Assembly: GCA_046542255.1 (NCBI GenBank)
Contig: JBKHBT010000074.1
Span: 1-16,414, forward strand
Direction of reading: 5' to 3'
Length of the DNA: 16,414 bases
From: JBKHBT01 sp046542255
GTDB taxonomy: Bacteria > UBP14 > UBA6098 > JBKHBT01
The position numbers were made by a program, and so were the translations under genes. The notes under the pieces were generated by a model, which saw only the letters and a program-made list of their open reading frames with translations, searched no databases and had not been told where the DNA came from. Positions 1 to 6,312 of the stretch are shown piece after piece; the first letter of the stretch is position 1, and every line of letters starts with the position of its first letter.

Positions 1-214
1 AGCGGCTGAAAGCGCCCTTCGAGTAAATCATATCACTGGCGGCAAACAATCTATCTCGCCATTTATAATAAGTCGTCTGGCTGATTCCATGGCGATTGCA
101 GACTTCTGCCATGGTTGTATCTGCTCGCATACCTTACTGATCCAGCTTTGCTGATTCAGCCAAGTCGAGTACAATCTCTAATTTCTCGTCACTTGACCAT
201 CGTTTCTTTTTCAT
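1..214 (-). pseudogene. IS3-family transposase OrfA, N-terminal part, with internal stop
   Basis: Read on the minus strand from ATG at 214, this gives a typical OrfA helix-turn-helix protein (HTH_Tnp_1 type). It starts MKKKRWSSDEKLEIVLDLA and later has the hallmark HGISQTTYYKWRDRLF. OrfA binds the ends of the insertion sequence and is normally joined to OrfB, the DDE catalytic part, by programmed frameshifting; OrfB would lie left of the window. A good ribosome-binding site (AAGGGAG) stands just upstream of the ATG. Codon 27 is TAA (134-136), so the frame is broken, then stays open to the window edge. An ATG two codons after the stop could restart translation and would still include the HTH, so a shortened product is possible. 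Family identity is fairly sure; exact IS group is not. I call it a pseudogene because the stop falls before the recognition helix. Confidence 0.75.
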
Positions 215-231
215 GTTACTCCCTTCTTCTG

Positions 232-254
232 TAATCTAAACTTAATATAGATTA
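232..254. repeat. Inverted repeat upstream of the IS OrfA start
   Basis: Perfect 7-bp arms TAATCTA (232-238) and TAGATTA (248-254) are separated by 9 bp. They lie in the leader between the OrfA ribosome-binding site and the presumed IS end. The repeat could be part of the transposase promoter or operator, or a subterminal binding site. It is AT-rich and could also be chance. Confidence 0.4.
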
Positions 255-270
255 GCTTAAATGGGAGCAG

Positions 271-516
271 TATATTATCGTAATACATGCAGATACAAAA
301 AAACTCAAAAAAGAATATTTTCATTATAATGAAGCTTATATTTATAAAAATCCTACCCCCGAAAGATTCTTGAAATTATTTGAAGCCTCTAAAATTGCAA
401 TAGACATAAGGATGCATCTAAAAGTCTCTGGTAGTGTAAGAAACCATGGGACTGGATTTCGTATTTTCGAAGAAAATATCATTGACCTTTATGATGAGAA
501 GATAAAACTATTGTAA
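271..516 (+). pseudogene. C-terminal fragment of a putative MvaI/BcnI-type restriction endonuclease
   Basis: An open frame of about 81 codons ends at TAA 514-516 and has no proper start. It begins in mid-protein right beside the IS end. It reads ...YFHYNEAYIYKNPTPERFLK, then a segment with IDIRMHLK and NHGTGFRI, and ends in a charged helix. The combination of an aromatic-Asn-Ala-Tyr motif, a (V/I)D(I/F)R motif and (D/N)HGTGFRI near the C-terminus matches my memory of the MvaI/BcnI family, type II nucleases of about 240 residues. Only the last third would remain, so it should be inactive. Codon use is more AT-rich than in the genes downstream, as expected for acquired restriction genes. No partner methyltransferase is visible; it could lie left of the IS. 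The family assignment comes from recalled motifs rather than an alignment. Confidence 0.5.
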
Positions 517-626
517 TTAAAGCAAATAGTCTTTTCTTATATCAATAATTTTCCTCTTTCCAAAACTATATAAACCTATTATTTTCAAAAGGATATGTTT
601 GAAAAATAATTATGAAAAGGATAGTG

Positions 627-2450
627 ATGAAAAGATATTTATTTGGACTTATGATTTTAATGCCGATTATGCTTCTGTTTGCGGCAAATGCCGAGCAATA
701 CAGCGGCTTTCCGGTTGTACTTTTTGATGGCGAGGCTTCTCCGCCGGTTTGTTTTAATGGCGATGATGTCAGCTATATTGGCACTGGCGGCTCAGATTCC
801 AGTTTCCATATCACAGCGGTGGAATATCCCGCCAGCTATCATCAGTTGACAGAATTAGAAGGTTCGGTGGCCAAAACCGCAGCAGTTACTTATGACGAGC
901 GTTTCGCAGTTCAGACCGAAAATGGGCTTTTGTATCTTATTAATACCAGCGGCGCAGTTGCATCTGGTTTTCCTGTCGATCTGGGGGGAGACTCGGAATA
1001 TACATCACCAGTTTGCCTGCCTGATGATCGGATAATCGCAATCGCAGGAAATAGCATCTATGAAGTCTCGCTCTTCGGTGATACACGCCTTATCGCCGAT
1101 TTCGAATCGCCTTATGGCGCGGTAGCTTCACCGGCAGCCGGCGATATCGATGCCGATGGCGATTATGATATTATAGTGCCCGGTTGGGAGAGGCTATATG
1201 CTTTCGATATTGAAACAGGAGCATCATTGGACAGCTTTCCTGTCGCACTTGAAGAAGGTTGGCATTATTCGTATTCAGCACCAGTTATCGCCGATTTGAA
1301 AAATGATGGGCATCTCGAGGTTATAATCGGTATTCACCAAACAGTTGAAGAGAATTGGGGTGCAATCATGGTAGCTCGAGCAGGTGTTGGCGCGCTTTTA
1401 TCTTATCCGGTGGCACTTTCAAGAGGCGGGTCATGGGTCTATGCTACTCCAGCGATTGCCGATATCGATGAAGACCTTTTGCCCGAGATAAATTTCACCG
1501 CCACCGATGGCTATGTTTATAGTATGGATGCCGATATATCTGATTTGGAGATTTTCAAGACGAGTTTCTATGTAACCAGCGGCTCGCTCGAGGGAAGCAT
1601 GGTTATGCTTTCGACCAATGGCGACAGAGTCCCGGAATTCAATTTCGTTTCCGCTGATACGGGCAAGATTGTCCGCCGCGAATTCTCTGGAACGGAACCG
1701 GATACATTGGATATGATGATCGATGGCACCTATGGTATGACTGCACCGAATATATTAGAATATACCGATGGGAGCTATCTGCTATGCAGCACCAGCGAGC
1801 AGGGCAATCTCAATCTCTGGACCCTTTGCAATTATGTGCCAGAGGCAACGCCGAAATGGCTTCATCAAAATAGCAATATTCATTGCGATGGCATTTATCC
1901 CGAACCGCCGGGAAGCCTTTGGGTACGCGATATTGGTGATTATTTCCGCGTGAGCTGGACAGAGCCTAAGGCCTATGCAATTCCGCCGGATTCCTATACA
2001 GTATATCGCCCCGACCCAGAAAGCGAAGACAGCACAGAGCTTGAAATAGCTTTTAGCGGTACAGCTCTATCGACTAATACCACTATTGCCTTCGATTCCT
2101 CATATATCTATGTTACGGCTCATTATCCTAATGGCACAGAGAGTGCGGGTAGAAGTATTTTGGTTTACGAAGGGCAGTCTGTTCACGAGAATATTACACA
2201 AAATGATGCTAATATGATTAATATAATACCCAATCCATTCAATAATACTTGCCGGATTGAATCCAACAAGCCTATCGGCAAAATGACAATAACCGATACA
2301 AATGGCCGAATTATAGATACATACGAAAATGTTTCACATGAAACAAGTCTTAAATTCGCGAGTGATATTCCATCGGGAGTATATCTTGTTCATATCGAAA
2401 ATAAAAATGGCGATTTGATGCAAACCCAAAAGGCTGTTTACTTAAAATGA
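627..2450 (+). CDS. Secreted beta-propeller protein with T9SS sorting domain
   Basis: About 607 residues. The N-terminus (MKRYLFGLMILMPIMLLFAA, then NAEQ) is a clear signal peptide. The body carries FG-GAP/VCBS-like propeller repeats, with blocks such as SPAAGDIDADGDYDIIVPG and APVIADLKNDGHLEVIIG, then ATPAIADIDEDLLPEIN. The Asp-rich DxDxDG stretches suggest calcium binding. A fibronectin-like segment follows around residues 430-510. The last 75 residues (NPFN near the start, later GVYLVHIENKNG) match the type A sorting domain of type IX secretion, which targets cargo across the outer membrane for cleavage and surface attachment or release. Start choice: ATG 627 has AAAAGG six bases upstream, whereas ATG 612 (five codons earlier) has no good ribosome-binding site. 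The stop overlaps the next gene's ATG by four bases. A parS-like palindrome lies in the 3' part. Substrate or ligand is unknown. Confidence 0.85.
   Translation: MKRYLFGLMILMPIMLLFAANAEQYSGFPVVLFDGEASPPVCFNGDDVSYIGTGGSDSSFHITAVEYPASYHQLTELEGSVAKTAAVTYDERFAVQTENGLLYLINTSGAVASGFPVDLGGDSEYTSPVCLPDDRIIAIAGNSIYEVSLFGDTRLIADFESPYGAVASPAAGDIDADGDYDIIVPGWERLYAFDIETGASLDSFPVALEEGWHYSYSAPVIADLKNDGHLEVIIGIHQTVEENWGAIMVARAGVGALLSYPVALSRGGSWVYATPAIADIDEDLLPEINFTATDGYVYSMDADISDLEIFKTSFYVTSGSLEGSMVMLSTNGDRVPEFNFVSADTGKIVRREFSGTEPDTLDMMIDGTYGMTAPNILEYTDGSYLLCSTSEQGNLNLWTLCNYVPEATPKWLHQNSNIHCDGIYPEPPGSLWVRDIGDYFRVSWTEPKAYAIPPDSYTVYRPDPESEDSTELEIAFSGTALSTNTTIAFDSSYIYVTAHYPNGTESAGRSILVYEGQSVHENITQNDANMINIIPNPFNNTCRIESNKPIGKMTITDTNGRIIDTYENVSHETSLKFASDIPSGVYLVHIENKNGDLMQTQKAVYLK
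2330..2345. promoter_or_regulatory. parS-like site 1 (inside the T9SS cargo gene)
   Basis: TGTTTCACATGAAACA differs from the widely conserved ParB-binding site TGTTTCACGTGAAACA at one base of the central CG. The 7-bp arms are perfect. It is embedded in coding sequence (residues ...NVSHETS...). An identical 16-mer lies between mnmG and rsmG. Confidence 0.6.
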
Positions 2451-3124
2451 GCAATAACTATACCAAACAGCTAAAGAATCTTATTCAAGATGATCTAAGA
2501 ATGCCGCTTTTTGGTGTGGCGAAACTGGAAAACATAACAGAATATATCCAACCGGAACTCGAGCCGGGTGCCATGCATATGAAATATGCGATTGTGTCGG
2601 GTCTCGAAGTTTCTACCAGTGTTACCGAGACAATTGTTGAAATTCCAACGCTGATTTACAAACATCACTATGCACAGCTCAATTATCTTCTCGATAGAAA
2701 TGCGCTCCAGATAGCTCATTGGATTATGGAAATGGGCTTCCATGCCATTCCGATACCTGCATCGCAAATTCTTGATTTTGATAAACAGCTCGGGCATTTT
2801 TCTCATCGCCATGCAGCAGTCGAGGCTGGCATAGGATGGATGGGGAAGAATAATCTTTTTATTACTTCAGAATATGGCGCCCATCAAAGGATCATTACTA
2901 TACTGACCGATTTGCCACTCGAAGCTGGCAAGCCTATCGAAAATAGATGCGGCGATTGCAGGTTATGTATAGAAGCTTGCCCTGCAAATGCCATTTCCGA
3001 AGAAGGATATGATTTTGATGCCTGCTATAAGCAGCTCAATAAATTCAGAGGAATTCGTGGAATAGGCCACCATATCTGCGGTTTCTGCATTCAGCCGTGC
3101 AAGGGCACAAGAAACAAAATTTGA
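2447..3124 (+). CDS. QueG-like double [4Fe-4S] cluster protein
   Basis: 225 residues, related to the epoxyqueuosine reductase family (COG1600). A DUF1730-like N-terminal part contains AGIGWMGKNNLFI, equivalent to the cobalamin-region AGLGWxGKN motif of QueG. The C-terminal ferredoxin-like part has CGDCRLCIEACP (C168, C171, C174, C178) plus C193, C211, C214 and C218. That makes eight cysteines, enough for two [4Fe-4S] clusters. It is much shorter than QueG (about 310-380 residues) and lacks the C-terminal HEAT-like region. The D-x-x-P-(V/I)-L-E segment that supplies the QueG catalytic Asp is not there: LGHFSHRHAAVEAG occupies that place. So it is probably a redox relative rather than a true epoxyqueuosine reductase. 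Its ATG overlaps the upstream TGA (ATGA), which implies translational coupling to the T9SS cargo gene. Family call firm; function unknown. Confidence 0.8.
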   Translation: MSNNYTKQLKNLIQDDLRMPLFGVAKLENITEYIQPELEPGAMHMKYAIVSGLEVSTSVTETIVEIPTLIYKHHYAQLNYLLDRNALQIAHWIMEMGFHAIPIPASQILDFDKQLGHFSHRHAAVEAGIGWMGKNNLFITSEYGAHQRIITILTDLPLEAGKPIENRCGDCRLCIEACPANAISEEGYDFDACYKQLNKFRGIRGIGHHICGFCIQPCKGTRNKI

Positions 3125-3168
3125 ACATGCAAGTTTCAGCTCATTAATCACGATTCTGAGGGCCAAAT

Positions 3169-3717
3169 ATGAGTAAACCTACAAAACCTTATCCAGTGCT
3201 TTTCTTCACCGGCCTGATTTATGCAGATTTTCTGGATATCGCAAATATTGCAAAAATCCTGGAAGAAAACTATGGCCCAATCGAAGAAATTATGAAACCA
3301 GTCGATTTCCATTGGACATCATATTATGCCGAAGAAATGGGAAAAGGCCTTAAAAGAACTTGGGCCTATTTCAAAGAACTAATCCAGCCAGAAGAGCTTA
3401 TAGCGAAAAAGCATATTTCTTATGAAATTGAAAAGCGATTTGCAAATGAAAACAGCGATAGGATTCTTAATATCGATCCCGGGATTGTGACTCCAGCGAA
3501 GCTTATTCTTTCTACATACAAAGACTTCTCGCATAGGATATATCTTGGCGAAGGCGTCTATGCCGAGATAACATTAATATTCAAAGATGGGCAGTTTCAG
3601 AATCTGGAATGGACATATTCGGATTATGCCGATGAAGAAAATCAGAAATTTTTTTATAGGATGCGCCATTATTTGAAGACAAAACTCGGAGTGATGAAGA
3701 ATAATGGCGAGATATGA
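3169..3717 (+). CDS. DUF4416 family protein
   Basis: 182 residues, close to the usual size of this family of unknown function. Recognisable features are an N-terminal KPTKPYPVLFFTGLIY strand, a GPIEE...DFHWTSYYAEEMG block, then NIDPGIVTPAKLILSTYKD and HRIYLGEGVYAEITLIF, and the C-terminal LEWTYSDYADEE segment. These conserved stretches are characteristic of DUF4416, found in many anaerobic and candidate-phylum bacteria. There is no signal peptide or membrane segment, so it is probably cytosolic. GAGGG eight bases before the ATG supports the start. Its last 14 bases overlap the start of mnmG, so the two should be co-translated. A role tied to RNA modification can only be guessed from position. 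Confidence 0.8.
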   Translation: MSKPTKPYPVLFFTGLIYADFLDIANIAKILEENYGPIEEIMKPVDFHWTSYYAEEMGKGLKRTWAYFKELIQPEELIAKKHISYEIEKRFANENSDRILNIDPGIVTPAKLILSTYKDFSHRIYLGEGVYAEITLIFKDGQFQNLEWTYSDYADEENQKFFYRMRHYLKTKLGVMKNNGEI

Positions 3718-5524
3718 TATAATAGTTATCGGTGGTGGCCATGCGGGCGTTGAAGCTGCGAGAGCATCTTCCCAAATGGGACTGCAAATCGCTGTTATCA
3801 CATTCGATGCATTAAAGCTGGGAGCTATGTCGTGTAATCCATCGCTGGGGGGTCTTGCTAAAAGCCATCTGATAAAAGAAATCGATGCTCTCGGCGGGAT
3901 TATGGCAAAGGCCGGAGATGATACCGCTTTGCAATACAGAATCCTAAACCGCCGAAAAGGCGCAGCAGTACAGGCCACAAGAACTCAGAATGACCGCCTT
4001 GAATATCAGCAGAATATCACGAAAAGAGTCAATGCAATCGAGAATATCGAGATAATCGAGGATGAGGCGATAGATATTATCATCGTGTCTGGCAATGTGA
4101 ATGGAGTTATCTGCAAAGAAGCAGGCGCTATCTATTCGAAGACAGTAATTGTTGCCGCTGGGACATTTCTTAAAGGCAAGATACACTGGGGCGATGAATT
4201 CATCGAATCTGGAAGACGCGGCGACCCTTCTAGCAATCGACTGTCCGAATCGCTTCAGAATTTGGGGTTTGAGATGCGCCGTTTTAAAACAGGAACACCT
4301 GCGAGAATTATTAAAAATACCGTAGATTTCAATAAGATGTCCAGGCAGGAAGGCGATGATGATTATTTTCCTTTATCACTATTCAAAAAGAAAAAGGAAA
4401 TCGAAGATATTCCGTGCTGGTTATTATACACCAATGAAGAAACGCATCGCATAATTCGCGAGAACCTTGAAAATTCGGCATTATATGGCGGCAAGATCGA
4501 TGCTGTTTCGACGCGATACTGCCCATCTGTAGAAGATAAGATCGTGCGGTTTGCGCATCATCCCAAGCATCAGCTTGTACTCGAGCCGGAGGGCAAAGAC
4601 CATGACTTTATGTATCTAAATGGTTTTTCTAATTCATTGCCAATAGATGTTCAGGACAGGCTTCTTCTGACTTTGCCCGGCCTTCAGGATGCAAAGATAG
4701 CCGAATATGCCTATGCTATCGAGTATGATGTAATAGACACATCGAAGCTAAAACGGACATTGGAAAGCCGTGAATTTTCTAATCTGTATTTTGCTGGCCA
4801 GATAAATGGTACATCCGGTTATGAAGAGGCTGGTTCTCAGGGCCTGGTCGCAGGCATTAATGCAGCTGCCTCAATTTTGGACATGAAGTCATTTATACCA
4901 TTGCCGGAAGAGTCTTATGCCGGAGTCATGCTTCGCGATTTGACCACAAAAGGCGTAAAAGAGCCATATCGACTATTTACTTCGCGAGCAGAATTTCGAT
5001 TGCTTCTTCGGGAGGACAATGCTCATAGAAGGCTTTACGAATACGCCATTTATTATAATTTACTTGATGATAAAGATCGCGAAATTCTCGAGAATAAGCT
5101 AAATGCTTTCAAGAGCGAATTGGCAAGAATCAAGAAAACCCGAATAGTAATTCCAGAGCTGAAGAATAAATCCAAAACGGTTTTCGAATACTTTAAGCTT
5201 CCGGATTCGTCCTATGATAAGCTCGAGAATGTACCAGAGGATATAGATCGGCAGATAAAGCGATGGATCGAAATAGAGGCAAAGTATTCTGGATATATAT
5301 CTAAAGAGAAGGCCAAAATAAGCCGATTGAATAAAATGATGGGAATTTCCATCCCGAAAGATATAGATTATTCCAGAATCGGAAATTTATCGAATGAAAC
5401 AATTGAGAAGCTACGACAATATTCCCCGAGAAGCCTTCGAGAACTTTCTGGTATTCCCGGTGTTTCTATTGCTCATATAATGGCATTAGGGAATTATATC
5501 ATGAAACATGGAGTAGAAGAATGA
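3704..5524 (+). CDS. mnmG: tRNA uridine-5-carboxymethylaminomethyl modification enzyme MnmG (GidA)
   Basis: 606 residues, typical for the bacterial enzyme. With MnmE it uses FAD, NADH, a methylene-folate derivative and glycine or ammonium to install cmnm5 (or nm5) on wobble U34 of certain tRNAs. The FAD-binding loop VIGGGHAGVEAA lies at residues 8-19. Other family blocks are SCNPSLGGLAKSHLIKEIDA, RRKGAAVQATRTQNDR, LEPEGKDHDFMYLNGFS and GYEEAGSQGLVAGINAAA. The C-terminal helical domain (YSGYISKEKAKISRLNKM) binds MnmE and tRNA. The SCNP Cys is kept. Small departures from the consensus (SLGGLAKS for the commoner AIGGIGKG) suggest a divergent lineage but do not hit catalytic residues. It overlaps the DUF4416 gene by 14 bases and is followed by rsmG, the common gidA-gidB order near replication origins. 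Confidence 0.97.
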   Translation: MARYDIIVIGGGHAGVEAARASSQMGLQIAVITFDALKLGAMSCNPSLGGLAKSHLIKEIDALGGIMAKAGDDTALQYRILNRRKGAAVQATRTQNDRLEYQQNITKRVNAIENIEIIEDEAIDIIIVSGNVNGVICKEAGAIYSKTVIVAAGTFLKGKIHWGDEFIESGRRGDPSSNRLSESLQNLGFEMRRFKTGTPARIIKNTVDFNKMSRQEGDDDYFPLSLFKKKKEIEDIPCWLLYTNEETHRIIRENLENSALYGGKIDAVSTRYCPSVEDKIVRFAHHPKHQLVLEPEGKDHDFMYLNGFSNSLPIDVQDRLLLTLPGLQDAKIAEYAYAIEYDVIDTSKLKRTLESREFSNLYFAGQINGTSGYEEAGSQGLVAGINAAASILDMKSFIPLPEESYAGVMLRDLTTKGVKEPYRLFTSRAEFRLLLREDNAHRRLYEYAIYYNLLDDKDREILENKLNAFKSELARIKKTRIVIPELKNKSKTVFEYFKLPDSSYDKLENVPEDIDRQIKRWIEIEAKYSGYISKEKAKISRLNKMMGISIPKDIDYSRIGNLSNETIEKLRQYSPRSLRELSGIPGVSIAHIMALGNYIMKHGVEE

Positions 5525-5542
5525 TGTTTATTTTTTCTAAAT

Positions 5543-5558
5543 TGTTTCACATGAAACA
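5543..5558. promoter_or_regulatory. parS-like site 2 (mnmG-rsmG intergenic)
   Basis: TGTTTCACATGAAACA is identical to the copy at 2330-2345 and one base from consensus parS. It sits in the 55-bp gap between mnmG and rsmG. Known parS sites cluster near origins, often around gidA/gidB. Its centre is 29 bp from that of the next site. Confidence 0.7.
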
Positions 5559-5571
5559 TTTTGGAGGTTAT

Positions 5572-5587
5572 TGTTTCATATGAAACA
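5572..5587. promoter_or_regulatory. parS-like site 3 (overlaps the rsmG start codon)
   Basis: TGTTTCATATGAAACA is a perfect 16-bp palindrome. It shares the TGTTTCA/TGAAACA arms of parS and differs only in the two central bases (TA for CG). The rsmG ATG (5580-5582) lies inside it and its ribosome-binding site GGAGG (5563-5567) is immediately upstream. A bound ParB could therefore affect rsmG expression. Confidence 0.6.
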
Positions 5588-6248
5588 TTCAACTGAATTT
5601 ATTTGGAATCAAGTAGATTATGTTTTGGATAATTGCAAAAAGCATAATATCACGACCCCCTCAAGAGCAGATACAAAATTATCTTCATTTATTTCCGAAC
5701 TGATGAACTGGAATAAAAGATTCAACCTTGTTTCGACTGGTGATTTAAATATCGTAGGTCAAAGGCATATTCTCGATTCTTTATCGCCACTGGCGTATTT
5801 TTCGCCAGCAAAAAATTGTAAATTACTGGATATTGGCAGTGGCGCAGGATTTCCCGCCATCCCATTAAAGCTCTTTCGCCCGGATATCGATATGACACTT
5901 GTGGAAGCAAAAAGAAAGAAATCGCTTTTTCTCAAGGCATGTGCCAGCTTTCTTGGTTTTGATAATTATCGAGTCGAATGGTCACGTATCGAAGATATCA
6001 AGCCGAATGCCGATTACGATATCGTAACTTCCAGAGCCACTATGGCGCCGGCGAAGATGGCAAAAGTAGCCATCGACTATATCAAACCAGGCGGGAAGAT
6101 AATACTATTTATTGGCCCTTCCGAATTCCAGAAGATCGACCTTCTGAAAAGCACATTCTACAAGCTGGGATATTCGCTACTGCTCTCACGAAAATCACCT
6201 TTTACCGATAAAGACCTCCACCTGCTTCTCGGGATGAAAAGTAAATAA
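5580..6248 (+). CDS. rsmG: 16S rRNA (guanine-527-N7)-methyltransferase RsmG (GidB)
   Basis: 222 residues, close to the family norm of about 210. RsmG uses S-adenosylmethionine to methylate G527 in the 530 loop of 16S rRNA; its loss gives low-level streptomycin resistance in several species. The SAM-binding motif is LLDIGSGAGFPAIPLKL, followed by LVEAKRKKSLFLKA and the later YDIVTSRA and KPGGKIILF blocks. The N-terminal MNWNKRFNLVS segment matches the usual (M)xxWNxxxNLT(A/S) region. Start choice: ATG 5580 is 12 bases after GGAGG. A TTG at 5571 would add MFH but sits only three bases from the ribosome-binding site. The start region lies inside parS-like site 3. parA/parB, which often follow in this context, do not; hrcA does. 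Confidence 0.95.
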   Translation: MKHSTEFIWNQVDYVLDNCKKHNITTPSRADTKLSSFISELMNWNKRFNLVSTGDLNIVGQRHILDSLSPLAYFSPAKNCKLLDIGSGAGFPAIPLKLFRPDIDMTLVEAKRKKSLFLKACASFLGFDNYRVEWSRIEDIKPNADYDIVTSRATMAPAKMAKVAIDYIKPGGKIILFIGPSEFQKIDLLKSTFYKLGYSLLLSRKSPFTDKDLHLLLGMKSK

Positions 6249-6275
6249 TTCATATCCAATCATTAGCCTTTTCAC

Positions 6276-6303
6276 TTGACAGATTTGGCTCGTATTTTAT
6301 CTT
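6276..6303 (+). promoter_or_regulatory. Putative sigma-70 promoter of hrcA-grpE
   Basis: TTGACA (6276-6281), a 16-bp spacer, then TATCTT (6298-6303). Transcription would begin about 6310, almost at the hrcA ATG (6313), which lacks a ribosome-binding site. The transcript may thus be leaderless or nearly so. No CIRCE element (TTAGCACTC-N9-GAGTGCTAA) is visible here. Confidence 0.5.
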
Positions 6304-6312
6304 GTAATTACT

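Larger units (their letters stand above)
1..269 (-). mobile_element. Right-hand (5') end of an IS3-like insertion sequence
   Basis: The OrfA remnant and its leader form one end of an insertion sequence that runs off the left edge. Read outward-in, the probable terminus is TGCTCCCATTTAAG, starting at 269. IS3-family elements usually begin with TG and have C-rich inner ends. Immediately beyond it an unrelated frame, similar to a restriction enzyme C-terminus, begins in mid-protein. The exact boundary (about 263-275) and any target-site duplication cannot be fixed without the other end. Confidence 0.55.

Noticed and set aside
594..601. TATGTTTG upstream of the T9SS gene, matching the Bacteroidetes -7 box TAnnTTTG
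   Set aside because: No TTG at the expected -33 position, and other promoters in the window look like ordinary TTGACA types; a single 8-base degenerate match is too weak.
5501..5510. ATGAAACATG at the end of mnmG as a fourth parS site
   Set aside because: Only one half of the palindrome is present, and it encodes the normal C-terminal residues of MnmG.
5100..6300. DnaA boxes expected if this is the origin itself
   Set aside because: No TTATCCACA-like 9-mers were seen near mnmG-rsmG, so I do not call an origin.
6249..6312. Search for a CIRCE operator upstream of hrcA
   Set aside because: No TTAGCACTC or GAGTGCTAA half-site is present, so HrcA autoregulation is not annotated.
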